Shown: positions 47,598 through 62,119, counted from the stretch's first letter. The stretch: DNA of 64,000 nt from Galeopsis tetrahit (GCA_963675135.1 CAVLYN010000040.1:62001-126000), one strand, 5' to 3'. Translations and numbers: made by a program. The notes: generated by a model from the letters alone, not told the origin.

Positions 47598-49982
47598 GTG
47601 CCATTTAACCTCGAAAATACCAAAATGAAGTGTTTTGTAGGATTGCTTGGTGATTAAGCAAACTCTACGTTTTTTTTATTTTGCGGAAAATCACATTCAT
47701 TAGTGTTCAAAAACTCTATAGTTTATCCCACTATAATGTGGAAAGTGCACTTTCATCGATTCACTCATTCTCTCTTTTTGAAAAGTTCCATGAGTTGCAA
47801 AAGTGACCAAGATCAATTCACATTCGTTTTAGGGTGGTTATTTTCTATAACTCGTTTATAGTGTCATTTAACCTCGAAAATACCAAAATGAAGTGTTTTG
47901 TAGGATTGCTTGGTGATTAAGCAAACTTTACATTTTTTTTTATTTTGCGGAAAATCACATTCGTTAGTGTTCAAAATCTCTATAGTATCCCACTATAATG
48001 TGGAAAGTACATTTTCATCGATTCACTCATTTTCACTTTTTGAAAAGTCTCACGAGTTGCAAAAGAGTTAACCATGACCAATTCTCATTCGTTCTAGGGT
48101 TGTTGTTTTCTATAACTCGTTTATAGTGCCATTTAACCTCGAAAATACCGAAATGAAGTGTTTTGTAGGATTGCTTGGTGACCAAGCAAACTTTATGTTT
48201 TCTTCATTTTGCGGAAAATCACATACGTTAGTTCTCAAAAACTCTATAGTTTATCCCATTATAATGTGGAAAGTGCACTTTCATCGATTCACTCATTCTC
48301 TCTTTTTGAAAAGTCTCACGAGTTGTAAAAGAGTTAACCATGACCAATTCACATTCGTTCTTGGGTTGTTGTTTTCTATAACTCGTTTATAGTGCCATTT
48401 AACCTCGAAAATACCAAAATGAAGTGTTTTGTAGGATTGCTTGGTGACCAAGCAAACTTTACGTTTTCTTTATTTTGCGAAAAATCTCATTCGTTAGTGT
48501 TCAAAAACTCTATAGTTTATCCCACTATAATGTGGAAAGTACACTTTCATCGATTCACTCATTCTCTCTTTTTGAAAAGTCTCACGAGTTGCAAAAGAGT
48601 TAACCATGACCAATTCACATTCGTTCTAGGGTTGTTATTTTCTATAACTCGTTTATAGTGCCATTTAACCTCGAAAATACCAAAATGAAGTGTTTTGTAG
48701 GATCGCTTGGTGACCAAGCAAACTTTACGTTTTCTTTATTTTGCGGAAAATCTCATTCGTTAGTGTTCAAAAACTCTATAGTTTATCCCACTATAATGTG
48801 GAAAGTACACTTTCATCGATTCATTCATTCTCTCTTTTTGAAAAGTCTCACGAGTTGCAAAAGAGTTAACCATGACCAATTCACATTCGTTCTAGGGTTG
48901 TTGTTTTCTATAACTCGTTTATAGTGCCATTTAACCTCGAAAATACCGAAATGAAGTGTTTTGTAGGATTGCTTGGTGACCAAGCAAACTTTATGTTTTC
49001 TTCATTTTGCGGAAAATCACATACGTTAGTTCTCAAAAACTCTATAGTTTATCCCACTATAATGTGGAAAGTGCACTTTCATCGATTCACTCATTCTCTC
49101 TTTTTGAAAAGTCTCACGAATTGCAAAAGAGTTAACCATGACCAATTCACATTCGTTCTAGGGTAGTTGTTTTCTATAACTCGTTTATAGTGCCATTTAA
49201 CCTCGAAAATACCAAAATGAAGAGTTTTGTAGGATTGCTTGGTGACCAAGCAAACTTTACGTTTTCTTTATTTTGCGGAAAATCTCATTCGTTAGTGTTC
49301 AAAAACTCTATAGTTTATCCCACTATAATGTGGAAAGTACACTTTCATCGATTCATTCATTCTCTCTGTTTGAAAAGTCTCACGAGTTGCAAAAGAGTTA
49401 ACCATGACCAATTCACATTCGTTCTAGGGTTGTTGTTTTCTATAACTCGTTTATAGTGCCATTTAACCTCGAAAATACCAAAATGAAGTGTTTTGTAGGA
49501 TTGCTTGGTGATTAAGCAAACTTTACGTTTTTTTTATTTTGCTGAAAATCACATTCGTTAGTGTTCAAAAACTCTATAGTTTATCCCACTATAATGTGGA
49601 AAGTGCACTTTCATCGATTCACTCATTCTCTCTTTTTGAAAAGTTCCACGAGTTGCAAAAGTGACCAAGATCAATTCACATTCGTTCTAGGGTTGTTGTT
49701 TTCTATAACTCGTTTATAGTGCCATTTAACCTCGAAAATACCAAAATGAAGTGTTTTGTAGGATTGCTTGGTGATTAAGCAAACTTTACGTTTTTTTTAT
49801 TTTGCGGAAAATCACATTCGTTAGTGTTCAAAAACTCTATAGTATCCCACTATAATGTGGAAAGTACACTTTCATCGATTCACTCATTTTCTCTTTTTGA
49901 AAAGTCTCACGAGTTGCAAAAGAGTTAACTATGACCAATTCACATTCGTTCTAGGGTTGTTGTTTTCTATAACTCGTTTATA
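47598..49982 (+). repeat. HOR-E copy 2, 9-monomer unit of 2385 bp
   Basis: This repeats all copy 1 monomers at +2385 bp. It differs near its end, where the last monomer (49719) has TTGTTGTTTTC and not TTGTTATTTTC. The following monomer (49983) is not the expected e1 type. From 48392 on, this copy is also the first HOR-F unit. Confidence 0.9.
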
Positions 49983-50514
49983 GTGCCATTTAACCTCGAA
50001 AATACCGAAATGAAGTGTTTTGTAGGATTGCTTGGTGACCAAGCAAACTTTATGTTTTCTTCATTTTGCGGAAAATCACATACGTTAGTTCTCAAAAACT
50101 CTATAGTTTATCCCACTATAATGTGGAAAGTGCACTTTCATCGATTCACTCATTCTCTCTTTTTGAAAAGTCTCACGAGTTGTAAAAGAGTTAACCATGA
50201 CCAATTCACATTCGTTCTAGGGATGTTGTTTTCTATAACTCGTTTATAGTGCCATTTAACCTCGAAAATACCAAAATGAAGTGTTTTGTAGGATTGCTTG
50301 GTGACCAAGAAAACTTTACGTTTTCTTTATTTTGCGGAAAATCTCATTCGTTAGTGTTCAAAAACTCTATAGTTTATCCCACTATAATGTGGAAATTGCA
50401 CTTTCATCGATTCACTCATTCTCTCTTTTTGAAAAGTCTCACGAATTGCAAAAGAGTTAACCATGACCAATTCACATTCGTTCTAGGGTAGTTGTTTTCT
50501 ATAACTCGTTTATA
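48392..50514 (+). repeat. HOR-F copy 1, 8-monomer unit of 2123 bp
   Basis: Monomers are 48392 (TTTGCGAAAAATC), 48658 (GGATCGCTTGG), 48924, 49190 (AAATGAAGAG), 49456 (263), 49719 (264), 49983 (TTGTAAAAG and TAGGGATGTTG) and 50249 (GACCAAGAAAAC, GGAAATTGCAC). They sum to 2123 bp. HOR-F drops the two distinctive e1/e2 monomers of HOR-E and adds 49983 and 50249, which match c6 and c7 with private changes. Confidence 0.9.
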
Positions 50515-52637
50515 GTGCCATTTAACCTCGAAAATACCAAAATGAAGTGTTTTGTAGGATTGCTTGGTGACCAAGCAAACTTTACGTTTTCTTTATTTTG
50601 CGAAAAATCTCATTCGTTAGTGTTCAAAAACTCTATAGTTTATCCCACTATAATGTGGAAAGTACACTTTCATCGATTCACTCATTCTCTCTTTTTGAAA
50701 AGTCTCACGAGTTGCAAAAGAGTTAACCATGACCAATTCACATTCGTTCTAGGGTTGTTATTTTCTATAACTCGTTTATAGTGCCATTTAACCTCGAAAA
50801 TACCAAAATGAAGTGTTTTGTAGGATCGCTTGGTGACCAAGCAAACTTTACGTTTTCTTTATTTTGCGGAAAATCTCATTCGTTAGTGTTCAAAAACTCT
50901 ATAGTTTATCCCACTATAATGTGGAAAGTACACTTTCATCGATTCATTCATTCTCTCTTTTTGAAAAGTCTCACGAGTTGCAAAAGAGTTAACCATGACC
51001 AATTCACATTCGTTCTAGGGTTGTTGTTTTCTATAACTCGTTTATAGTGCCATTTAACCTCGAAAATACCGAAATGAAGTGTTTTGTAGGATTGCTTGGT
51101 GACCAAGCAAACTTTATGTTTTCTTCATTTTGCGGAAAATCACATACGTTAGTTCTCAAAAACTCTATAGTTTATCCCACTATAATGTGGAAAGTGCACT
51201 TTCATCGATTCACTCATTCTCTCTTTTTGAAAAGTCTCACGAATTGCAAAAGAGTTAACCATGACCAATTCACATTCGTTCTAGGGTAGTTGTTTTCTAT
51301 AACTCGTTTATAGTGCCATTTAACCTCGAAAATACCAAAATGAAGAGTTTTGTAGGATTGCTTGGTGACCAAGCAAACTTTACGTTTTCTTTATTTTGCG
51401 GAAAATCTCATTCGTTAGTGTTCAAAAACTCTATAGTTTATCCCACTATAATGTGGAAAGTACACTTTCATCGATTCATTCATTCTCTCTGTTTGAAAAG
51501 TCTCACGAGTTGCAAAAGAGTTAACCATGACCAATTCACATTCGTTCTAGGGTTGTTGTTTTCTATAACTCGTTTATAGTGCCATTTAACCTCGAAAATA
51601 CCAAAATGAAGTGTTTTGTAGGATTGCTTGGTGATTAAGCAAACTTTACGTTTTTTTTATTTTGCTGAAAATCACATTCGTTAGTGTTCAAAAACTCTAT
51701 AGTTTATCCCACTATAATGTGGAAAGTGCACTTTCATCGATTCACTCATTCTCTCTTTTTGAAAAGTTCCACGAGTTGCAAAAGTGACCAAGATCAATTC
51801 ACATTCGTTCTAGGGTTGTTGTTTTCTATAACTCGTTTATAGTGCCATTTAACCTCGAAAATACCAAAATGAAGTGTTTTATAGGATTGCTTGGTGATTA
51901 AGCAAACTTTACGTTTTTTTTATTTTGCGGAAAATCACATTCGTTAGTGTTCAAAAACTCTATAGTATCCCACTATAATGTGGAAAGTACACTTTCATCG
52001 ATTCACTCATTTTCTCTTTTTGAAAAGTCTCACGAGTTGCAAAAGAGTTAACTATGACCAATTCACATTCGTTCTAGGGTTGTTGTTTTCTATAACTCGT
52101 TTATAGTGCCATTTAACCTCGAAAATACCGAAATGAAGTGTTTTGTAGGATTGCTTGGTGACCAAGCAAACTTTATGTTTTCTTCATTTTGCGGAAAATC
52201 ACATACGTTAGTTCTCAAAAACTCTATAGTTTATCCCACTATAATGTGGAAAGTGCACTTTCATCGATTCACTCATTCTCTCTTTTTGAAAAGTCTCACG
52301 AGTTGTAAAAGAGTTAAGCATGACCAATTCACATTCGTTCTAGGGATGTTGTTTTCTATAACTCGTTTATAGTGCCATTTAACCTCGAAAATACCAAAAT
52401 GAAGTGTTTTGTAGGATTGCTTGGTGACCAAGCAAACTTTACGTTTTCTTTATTTTGCGGAAAATCTCATTCGTTAGTGTTCAAAAACTCTATAGTTTAT
52501 CCCACTATAATGTGGAAATTGCACTTTCATCGATTCACTCATTCTCTCTTTTTGAAAAGTCTCACGAATTGCAAAAGAGTTAACCATGACCAATTCACAT
52601 TCGTTCTAGGGTAGTTGTTTTCTATAACTCGTTTATA
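50515..52637 (+). repeat. HOR-F copy 2, 8-monomer unit of 2123 bp
   Basis: This repeats copy 1 at +2123 bp with a few differences. TTTTATAGG replaces TTTTGTAGG in 51842, GAGTTAAGC replaces GAGTTAACC in 52106, and GACCAAGC replaces GACCAAGAA in 52372. Its last two monomers are also the first two of HOR-G, and the GAGTTAAGC marker is then carried through the HOR-G copies. This gives a direction of descent from F to G. Confidence 0.9.
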
Positions 52638-55000
52638 GTGCCATTTAACCTCGAAAATACCAAAATGAAGTGTTTTGTAGGATTGCTTGGTGACCAAGCA
52701 AACTTTACGTTTTCTTTATTTTGCGGAAAATCTCATTCGTTAGTGTTCAAAAACTCTATAGTTTATCCCACTATAATGTGGAAAGTACACTTTCATCGAT
52801 TCATTCATTCTCTCTTTTTGAAAAGTCTCACGAGTTGCAAAAGAGTTAACCATGACCAATTCACATTCGTTCTAGGGTTGTTGTTTTCTATAACTCGTTT
52901 ATAGTGCCATTTAACCTCGAAAAAATACCAAAATGAAGTGTTTTGTAGGATTGCTTGGTGATTAAGCAAACTTTACGTTTTTTTTATTTTGCTGAAAATC
53001 ACATTCGTTAGTGTTCAAAAACTCTATAGTTTATCCCACTATAATGTGGAAAGTGCACTTTCATCGATTCACTCATTCTCTCTTTTTGAAAAGTCTCACG
53101 AGTTGCAAAAGAGTTAACCATGACCAATTCACATTCGTTCTAGGGTTGTTGTTTTCTATAACTCGTTTATAGTGCCATTTAACCTCGAAAATACAAAATG
53201 AAGTGTTTTGTAGGATTGCTTGGTGATTAAGCAAACTTTATGTTTTCTTCATTTTGCGGAAAATCGCATACGTTAGTGTTCAAAAACTCTATAGTTTATC
53301 CCACTATAATGTGGAAAGTGCACTTTCATCGATTCACTCATTCTCTCTTTTTGAAAAGTTCCACGAGTTGCAAAAGTGACCAAGATCAATTCACATTCGT
53401 TCTAGGGTTGTTGTTTTCTATAACTCGTTTATAGTGCCATTTAACCTCGAAAATACCAAAATGAAGTGTTTTGTAGGATTGCTTGGTGATTAAGAAAACT
53501 TTACGTTTTTTTTATTTTGCGGAAAATCACATTCGTTAGTGTTCAAAAACTCTATAGTATCCCACTATAATGTGGAAAGTACACTTTCATCGATTCACTC
53601 ATTCTCTCTTTTTGAAAAGTCTCACGAGTTGCAAAAGAGTTAACCATGACCAATTCACATTCGTTCTAGGGTAGTTGTTTTCTATAACTCGTTTATAGTG
53701 CCATTTAACCTCGAAAATACCAAAATGAAGTGTTTTGTAGGATTGCTTGGTGACCAAGCAAACTTTACGTTTTCTTTATTTTGCGGAAAATCTCATTTGT
53801 TAGTGTTCAAAAACTCTATAGTTTATCCCACTATAATGTGGAAAGTACACTTTCATCGATTCATTCATTCTCTCTTTTTGAAAAGTCTCACGAGTTGCAA
53901 AAGAGTTAACCATGACCAATTCACATTCGTTCTAGGGTTGTTGTTTTCTATAACTCGTTTATAGTGCCATTTAACCTCGAAAATACCGAAATGAAGTGTT
54001 TTGTAGGATTGCTTGGTAACCAAGCAAACTTTATGTTTTCTTCATTTTGCGGAAAATCACATACGTTAGTTCTCAAAAACTCTATAGTTTATCCCACTAT
54101 AATGTGGAAAGTACACTTTCATCGATTCATTCATTCTCTCTTTTTGAAAAGTCTCACGAGTTGCAAAAGAGTTAACCATGACCAATTCGGATTCGTTCTA
54201 GGGTTTTTGTTTTCTATAACTCGTTTATAGTGCCATTTAACCTCGAAAATACCGAAATGAAGTGTTTTGTAACTTTATGTTTTCTTCATTTTGCGGAAAA
54301 TCACATACGTTAGTTCTCAAAAACTCTATAGTTTATCCCACTATAATGTGGAAAGTGCACTTTTATCGATTCACTCATTCTCTCTTTTTGAAAAGTCTCA
54401 CGAGTTGCAAAAGAGTTAACCATGACCAATTCACATTCGTTCTAGGGCTGTTGTTTTCTATAACTCGTTTATAGTGCCATTTAACCTCGAAAATACAAAA
54501 TGAAGTGTTTTGTAGGATTGCTTGGTGATTAAGCAAACTTTATGTTTTCTTCATTTTGCGGAAAATCGCATACGTTAGTGTTCAAAAACTCTATACTTTA
54601 TCCCACTATAATGTGGAAGTGCACTTTCATCGATTCACTCATTCTCTCTTTTTGAAAAGTTCCACGAGTTGCAAAAGTGACCAAGATCAATTCACATTCG
54701 TTCTAGGGTTGTTGTTTTCTATAACTCGTTTATAGTGCCATTTAACCTCGAAAATACCAAAATGAAGTGTTTTGTAGGATTGCTTGGTGACCAAGCAAAC
54801 TTTACGTTTTCTTTATTTTGCGGAAAATCTCATTCGTTAGTGTTCAAAAACTCTATAGTTTATCCCACTATAATGTGGAAAGTACACTTTCATCGATTCA
54901 TTCATTCTCTCTTTTTGAAAAGTCTCACGAGTTGCAAAAGAGTTAACCATGACCAATTCACATTCGTTCTAGGGTTGTTGTTTTCTATAACTCGTTTATA
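52106..55000 (+). repeat. HOR-G copy 1, 11-monomer unit of 2895 bp
   Basis: The order is 52106 (c6 with GAGTTAAGC), 52372 (c7 with GGAAATTGCAC), 52638 (c8), 52904 (c9, 268), 53172 (c10, 262), 53434 (c11, 264), 53698 (c12), 53964 (c13), 54230 (c14, 244), 54474 (c15, 261) and 54735 (c8/c12). It is HOR-C shortened: types c1-c5 and c16-c18 are gone. Monomer 53698 has a private TCATTTGTTAG change. Confidence 0.92.
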
Positions 55001-57895
55001 GTGCCATTTAACCTCGAAAATACCGAAATGAAGTGTTTTGTAGGATTGCTTGGTGACCAAGCAAACTTTATGTTTTCTTCATTTTGCGGAAAATCACATA
55101 CGTTAGTTCTCAAAAACTCTATAGTTTATCCCACTATAATGTGGAAAGTGCACTTTCATCGATTCACTCATTCTCTCTTTTTGAAAAGTCTCACGAGTTG
55201 TAAAAGAGTTAAGCATGACCAATTCACATTCGTTCTAGGGATGTTGTTTTCTATAACTCGTTTATAGTGCCATTTAACCTCGAAAATACCAAAATGAAGT
55301 GTTTTGTAGGATTGCTTGGTGACCAAGCAAACTTTACGTTTTCTTTATTTTGCGGAAAATCTCATTCGTTAGTGTTCAAAAACTCTATAGTTTATCCCAC
55401 TATAATGTGGAAATTGCACTTTCATCGATTCACTCATTCTCTCTTTTTGAAAAGTCTCACGAATTGCAAAAGAGTTAACCATGACCAATTCACATTCGTT
55501 CTAGGGTAGTTGTTTTCTATAACTCGTTTATAGTGCCATTTAACCTCGAAAATACCAAAATGAAGTGTTTTGTAGGATTGCTTGGTGACCAAGCAAACTT
55601 TACGTTTTCTTTATTTTGCGGAAAATCTCATTCGTTAGTGTTCAAAAACTCTATAGTTTATCCCACTATAATGTGGAAAGTACACTTTCATCGATTCATT
55701 CATTCTCTCTTTTTGAAAAGTCTCACGAGTTGCAAAAGAGTTAACCATGACCAATTCACATTCGTTCTAGGGTTGTTGTTTTCTATAACTCGTTTATAGT
55801 GCCATTTAACCTCGAAAAAATACCAAAATGAAGTGTTTTGTAGGATTGCTTGGTGATTAAGCAAACTTTACGTTTTTTTTATTTTGCTGAAAATCACATT
55901 CGTTAGTGTTCAAAAACTCTATAGTTTATCCCACTATAATGTGGAAAGTGCACTTTCATCGATTCACTCATTCTCTCTTTTTGAAAAGTCTCACGAGTTG
56001 CAAAAGAGTTAACCATGACCAATTCACATTCGTTCTAGGGTTGTTGTTTTCTATAACTCGTTTATAGTGCCATTTAACCTCGAAAATACAAAATGAAGTG
56101 TTTTGTAGGATTGCTTGGTGATTAAGCAAACTTTATGTTTTCTTCATTTTGCGGAAAATCGCATACGTTAGTGTTCAAAAACTCTATAGTTTATCCCACT
56201 ATAATGTGGAAAGTGCACTTTCATCGATTCACTCATTCTCTCTTTTTGAAAAGTTCCACGAGTTGCAAAAGTGACCAAGATCAATTCACATTCGTTCTAG
56301 GGTTGTTGTTTTCTATAACTCGTTTATAGTGCCATTTAACCTCGAAAATACCAAAATGAAGTGTTTTGTAGGATTGCTTGGTGATTAAGAAAACTTTACG
56401 TTTTTTTTATTTTGCGGAAAATCACATTCGTTAGTGTTCAAAAACTCTATAGTATCCCACTATAATGTGGAAAGTACACTTTCATCGATTCACTCATTCT
56501 CTCTTTTTGAAAAGTCTCACGAGTTGCAAAAGAGTTAACCATGACCAATTCACATTCGTTCTAGGGTAGTTGTTTTCTATAACTCGTTTATAGTGCCATT
56601 TAACCTCGAAAATACCAAAATGAAGTGTTTTGTAGGATTGCTTGGTGACCAAGCAAACTTTACGTTTTCTTTATTTTGCGGAAAATCTCATTCGTTAGTG
56701 TTCAAAAACTCTATAGTTTATCCCACTATAATGTGGAAAGTACACTTTCATCGATTCATTCATTCTCTCTTTTTGAAAAGTCTCACGAGTTGCAAAAGAG
56801 TTAACCATGACCAATTCACATTCGTTCTAGGGTTGTTGTTTTCTATAACTCGTTTATAGTGCCATTTAACCTCGAAAATACCGAAATGAAGTGTTTTGTA
56901 GGATTGCTTGGTAACCAAGCAAACTTTATGTTTTCTTCATTTTGCGGAAAATCACATACGTTAGTTCTCAAAAACTCTATAGTTTATCCCACTATAATGT
57001 GGAAAGTACACTTTCATCGATTCATTCATTCTCTCTTTTTGAAAAGTCTCACGAGTTGCAAAAGAGTTAACCATGACCAATTCGGATTCGTTCTAGGGTT
57101 TTTGTTTTCTATAACTCGTTTATAGTGCCATTTAACCTCGAAAATACCGAAATGAAGTGTTTTGTAACTTTATGTTTTCTTCATTTTGCGGAAAATCACA
57201 TACGTTAGTTCTCAAAAACTCTATAGTTTATCCCACTATAATGTGGAAAGTGCACTTTCATCGATTCACTCATTCTCTCTTTTTGAAAAGTCTCACGAGT
57301 TGCAAAAGAGTTAACCATGACCAATTCACATTCGTTCTAGGGCTGTTGTTTTCTATAACTCGTTTATAGTGCCATTTAACCTCGAAAATACAAAATGAAG
57401 TGTTTTGTAGGATTGCTTGGTGATTAAGCAAACTTTATGTTTTCTTCATTTTGCGGAAAATCGCATACGTTAGTGTTCAAAAACTCTATACTTTATCCCA
57501 CTATAATGTGGAAGTGCACTTTCATCGATTCACTCATTCTCTCTTTTTGAAAAGTTCCACGAGTTGCAAAAGTGACCAAGATCAATTCACATTCGTTCTA
57601 GGGTTGTTGTTTTCTATAACTCGTTTATAGTGCCATTTAACCTCGAAAATACCAAAATGAAGTGTTTTGTAGGATTGCTTGGTGACCAAGCAAACTTTAC
57701 GTTTTCTTTATTTTGCGGAAAATCTCATTCGTTAGTGTTCAAAAACTCTATAGTTTATCCCACTATAATGTGGAAAGTACACTTTCATCGATTCATTCAT
57801 TCTCTCTTTTTGAAAAGTCTCACGAGTTGCAAAAGAGTTAACCATGACCAATTCACATTCGTTCTAGGGTTGTTGTTTTCTATAACTCGTTTATA
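55001..57895 (+). repeat. HOR-G copy 2, 11-monomer unit of 2895 bp
   Basis: This repeats copy 1 at exactly +2895 bp for all 11 monomers. A visible private difference is in the 244-bp monomer 57125, which has GCACTTTCATCG where the other 244-bp monomers have GCACTTTTATCG. Confidence 0.92.
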
Positions 57896-60790
57896 GTGCC
57901 ATTTAACCTCGAAAATACCGAAATGAAGTGTTTTGTAGGATTGCTTGGTGACCAAGCAAACTTTATGTTTTCTTCATTTTGCGGAAAATCACATACGTTA
58001 GTTCTCAAAAACTCTATAGTTTATCCCACTATAATGTGGAAAGTGCACTTTCATCGATTCACTCATTCTCTCTTTTTGAAAAGTCTCACGAGTTGTAAAA
58101 GAGTTAAGCATGACCAATTCACATTCGTTCTAGGGATGTTGTTTTCTATAACTCGTTTATAGTGCCATTTAACCTCGAAAATACCAAAATGAAGTGTTTT
58201 GTAGGATTGCTTGGTGACCAAGCAAACTTTACGTTTTCTTTATTTTGCGGAAAATCTCATTCGTTAGTGTTCAAAAACTCTATAGTTTATCCCACTATAA
58301 TGTGGAAATTGCACTTTCATCGATTCACTCATTCTCTCTTTTTGAAAAGTCTCACGAATTGCAAAAGAGTTAACCATGACCAATTCACATTCGTTCTAGG
58401 GTAGTTGTTTTCTATAACTCGTTTATAGTGCCATTTAACCTCGAAAATACCAAAATGAAGTGTTTTGTAGGATTGCTTGGTGACCAAGCAAACTTTACGT
58501 TTTCTTTATTTTGCGGAAAATCTCATTCGTTAGTGTTCAAAAACTCTATAGTTTATCCCACTATAATGTGGAAAGTACACTTTCATCGATTCATTCATTC
58601 TCTCTTTTTGAAAAGTCTCACGAGTTGCAAAAGAGTTAACCATGACCAATTCACATTCGTTCTAGGGTTGTTGTTTTCTATAACTCGTTTATAGTGCCAT
58701 TTAACCTCGAAAAAATACCAAAATGAAGTGTTTTGTAGGATTGCTTGGTGATTAAGCAAACTTTACGTTTTTTTTATTTTGCTGAAAATCACATTCGTTA
58801 GTGTTCAAAAACTCTATAGTTTATCCCACTATAATGTGGAAAGTGCACTTTCATCGATTCACTCATTCTCTCTTTTTGAAAAGTCTCACGAGTTGCAAAA
58901 GAGTTAACCATGACCAATTCACATTCGTTCTAGGGTTGTTGTTTTCTATAACTCGTTTATAGTGCCATTTAACCTCGAAAATACAAAATGAAGTGTTTTG
59001 TAGGATTGCTTGGTGATTAAGCAAACTTTATGTTTTCTTCATTTTGCGGAAAATCGCATACGTTAGTGTTCAAAAACTCTATAGTTTATCCCACTATAAT
59101 GTGGAAAGTGCACTTTCATCGATTCACTCATTCTCTCTTTTTGAAAAGTTCCACGAGTTGCAAAAGTGACCAAGATCAATTCACATTCGTTCTAGGGTTG
59201 TTGTTTTCTATAACTCGTTTATAGTGCCATTTAACCTCGAAAATACCAAAATGAAGTGTTTTGTAGGATTGCTTGGTGATTAAGAAAACTTTACGTTTTT
59301 TTTATTTTGCGGAAAATCACATTCGTTAGTGTTCAAAAACTCTATAGTATCCCACTATAATGTGGAAAGTACACTTTCATCGATTCACTCATTCTCTCTT
59401 TTTGAAAAGTCTCACGAGTTGCAAAAGAGTTAACCATGACCAATTCACATTCGTTCTAGGGTAGTTGTTTTCTATAACTCGTTTATAGTGCCATTTAACC
59501 TCGAAAATACCAAAATGAAGTGTTTTGTAGGATTGCTTGGTGACCAAGCAAACTTTACGTTTTCTTTATTTTGCGGAAAATCTCATTCGTTAGTGTTCAA
59601 AAACTCTATAGTTTATCCCACTATAATGTGGAAAGTACACTTTCATCGATTCATTCATTCTCTCTTTTTGAAAAGTCTCACGAGTTGCAAAAGAGTTAAC
59701 CATGACCAATTCACATTCGTTCTAGGGTTGTTGTTTTCTATAACTCGTTTATAGTGCCATTTAACCTCGAAAATACCGAAATGAAGTGTTTTGTAGGATT
59801 GCTTGGTAACCAAGCAAACTTTATGTTTTCTTCATTTTGCGGAAAATCACATACGTTAGTTCTCAAAAACTCTATAGTTTATCCCACTATAATGTGGAAA
59901 GTACACTTTCATCGATTCATTCATTCTCTCTTTTTGAAAAGTCTCACGAGTTGCAAAAGAGTTAACCATGACCAATTCGGATTCGTTCTAGGGTTTTTGT
60001 TTTCTATAACTCGTTTATAGTGCCATTTAACCTCGAAAATACCGAAATGAAGTGTTTTGTAACTTTATGTTTTCTTCATTTTGCGGAAAATCACATACGT
60101 TAGTTCTCAAAAACTCTATAGTTTATCCCACTATAATGTGGAAAGTGCACTTTTATCGATTCACTCATTCTCTCTTTTTGAAAAGTCTCACGAGTTGCAA
60201 AAGAGTTAACCATGACCAATTCACATTCGTTCTAGGGCTGTTGTTTTCTATAACTCGTTTATAGTGCCATTTAACCTCGAAAATACAAAATGAAGTGTTT
60301 TGTAGGATTGCTTGGTGATTAAGCAAACTTTATGTTTTCTTCATTTTGCGGAAAATCGCATACGTTAGTGTTCAAAAACTCTATACTTTATCCCACTATA
60401 ATGTGGAAGTGCACTTTCATCGATTCACTCATTCTCTCTTTTTGAAAAGTTCCACGAGTTGCAAAAGTGACCAAGATCAATTCACATTCGTTCTAGGGTT
60501 GTTGTTTTCTATAACTCGTTTATAGTGCCATTTAACCTCGAAAATACCAAAATGAAGTGTTTTGTAGGATTGCTTGGTGACCAAGCAAACTTTACGTTTT
60601 CTTTATTTTGCGGAAAATCTCATTCGTTAGTGTTCAAAAACTCTATAGTTTATCCCACTATAATGTGGAAAGTACACTTTCATCGATTCATTCATTCTCT
60701 CTTTTTGAAAAGTCTCACGAGTTGCAAAAGAGTTAACCATGACCAATTCACATTCGTTCTAGGGTTGTTGTTTTCTATAACTCGTTTATA
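57896..60790 (+). repeat. HOR-G copy 3, 11-monomer unit of 2895 bp
   Basis: This is the third complete copy, with the F-derived marker GAGTTAAGC in its first monomer. With three full copies, HOR-G has the highest complete copy number of any long unit here. It ends where monomer 60791 switches to the c6/c7 chimera of the linker type. The units from 59488 onward also belong to HOR-H. Confidence 0.92.
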
Positions 60791-62119
60791 GTGCCATTTA
60801 ACCTCGAAAATACCGAAATGAAGTGTTTTGTAGGATTGCTTGGTGACCAAGCAAACTTTATGTTTTCTTCATTTTGCGGAAAATCACATACGTTAGTTCT
60901 CAAAAACTCTATAGTTTATCCCACTATAATGTGGAAAGTGCACTTTCATCGATTCACTCATTCTCTCTTTTTGAAAAGTCTCACGAATTGCAAAAGAGTT
61001 AACCATGACCAATTCACATTCGTTCTAGGGTAGTTGTTTTCTATAACTCGTTTATAGTGCCATTTAACCTCGAAAATACCAAAATGAAGAGTTTTGTAGG
61101 ATTGCTTGGTGACCAAGCAAACTTTACGTTTTCTTTATTTTGCGGAAAATCTCATTCGTTAGTGTTCAAAAACTCTATAGTTTATCCCACTATAATGTGG
61201 AAAGTACACTTTCATCGATTCATTCATTCTCTCTGTTTGAAAAGTCTCACGAGTTGCAAAAGAGTTAACCATGACCAATTCACATTCGTTCTAGGGTTGT
61301 TGTTTTCTATAACTCGTTTATAGTGCCATTTAACCTCGAAAATACCAAAATGAAGTGTTTTGTAGGATTGCTTGGTGATTAAGCAAACTTTACGTTTTTT
61401 TTATTTTGCTGAAAATCACATTCGTTAGTGTTCAAAAACTCTATAGTTTATCCCACTATAATGTGGAAAGTGCACTTTCATCGATTCACTCATTCTCTCT
61501 TTTTGAAAAGTCTCACGAGTTGCAAAAGAGCTAACCATGACCAATTCACATTCGTTCTAGGGTTGTTGTTTTCTATAACTCGTTTATAGTGCCATTTAAC
61601 CTCGAAAATACCAAAATGAAGTGTTTTGTAGGATTGCTTGGTGATTAAGCAAACTTTACGTTTTTTTTATTTTGCTAAAAATCACATTCGTTAGTGTTCA
61701 AAAACTCTATAGTTTATCCCACTATAATGTGGAAAGTGCACTTTCATCAATTCACTCATTCTCTCTTTTTGAAAAGTCTCACGAGTTGCAAAAGAGTTAA
61801 CCATGACCAATTCACATTCGTTCTAGGGTTGTTATTTTCTATAACTCGTTTATAGTGCCATTTAACCTCGAAAATACCAAAATGAAGTGTTTTGTAGGAT
61901 TGCTTGGTGATTAAGCAAACTTTACATTTTTTTTTATTTTGCGGAAAATCACATTCGTTAGTGTTCAAAATCTCTATAGTATCCCACTATAATGTGGAAA
62001 GTACACTTTCATCGATTCACTCATTCTCTCTTTTTGAAAAGTCTCACGAGTTGCAAAAGAGTTAACCATGACCAATTCACATTCGTTCTAGGGTAGTTGT
62101 TTTCTATAACTCGTTTATA
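59488..62119 (+). repeat. HOR-H copy 1, 10-monomer unit of 2632 bp
   Basis: Monomers are 59488 (c12), 59754 (c13), 60020 (c14, 244), 60264 (c15, 261), 60525, 60791, 61057 (AAATGAAGAG), 61323 (GAGCTAACC), 61589 (TTTGCTAAAAATC) and 61855 (265). The sum is 2632 bp. The last monomer is a chimera. Its first half is e2 of HOR-E (nine-T tract, CAAAATCTC, TAGTATCCC). Its second half is c11 (CTCATTCTC, TAGGGTAGTTG), which leads back into c12 at 62120. Confidence 0.9.
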
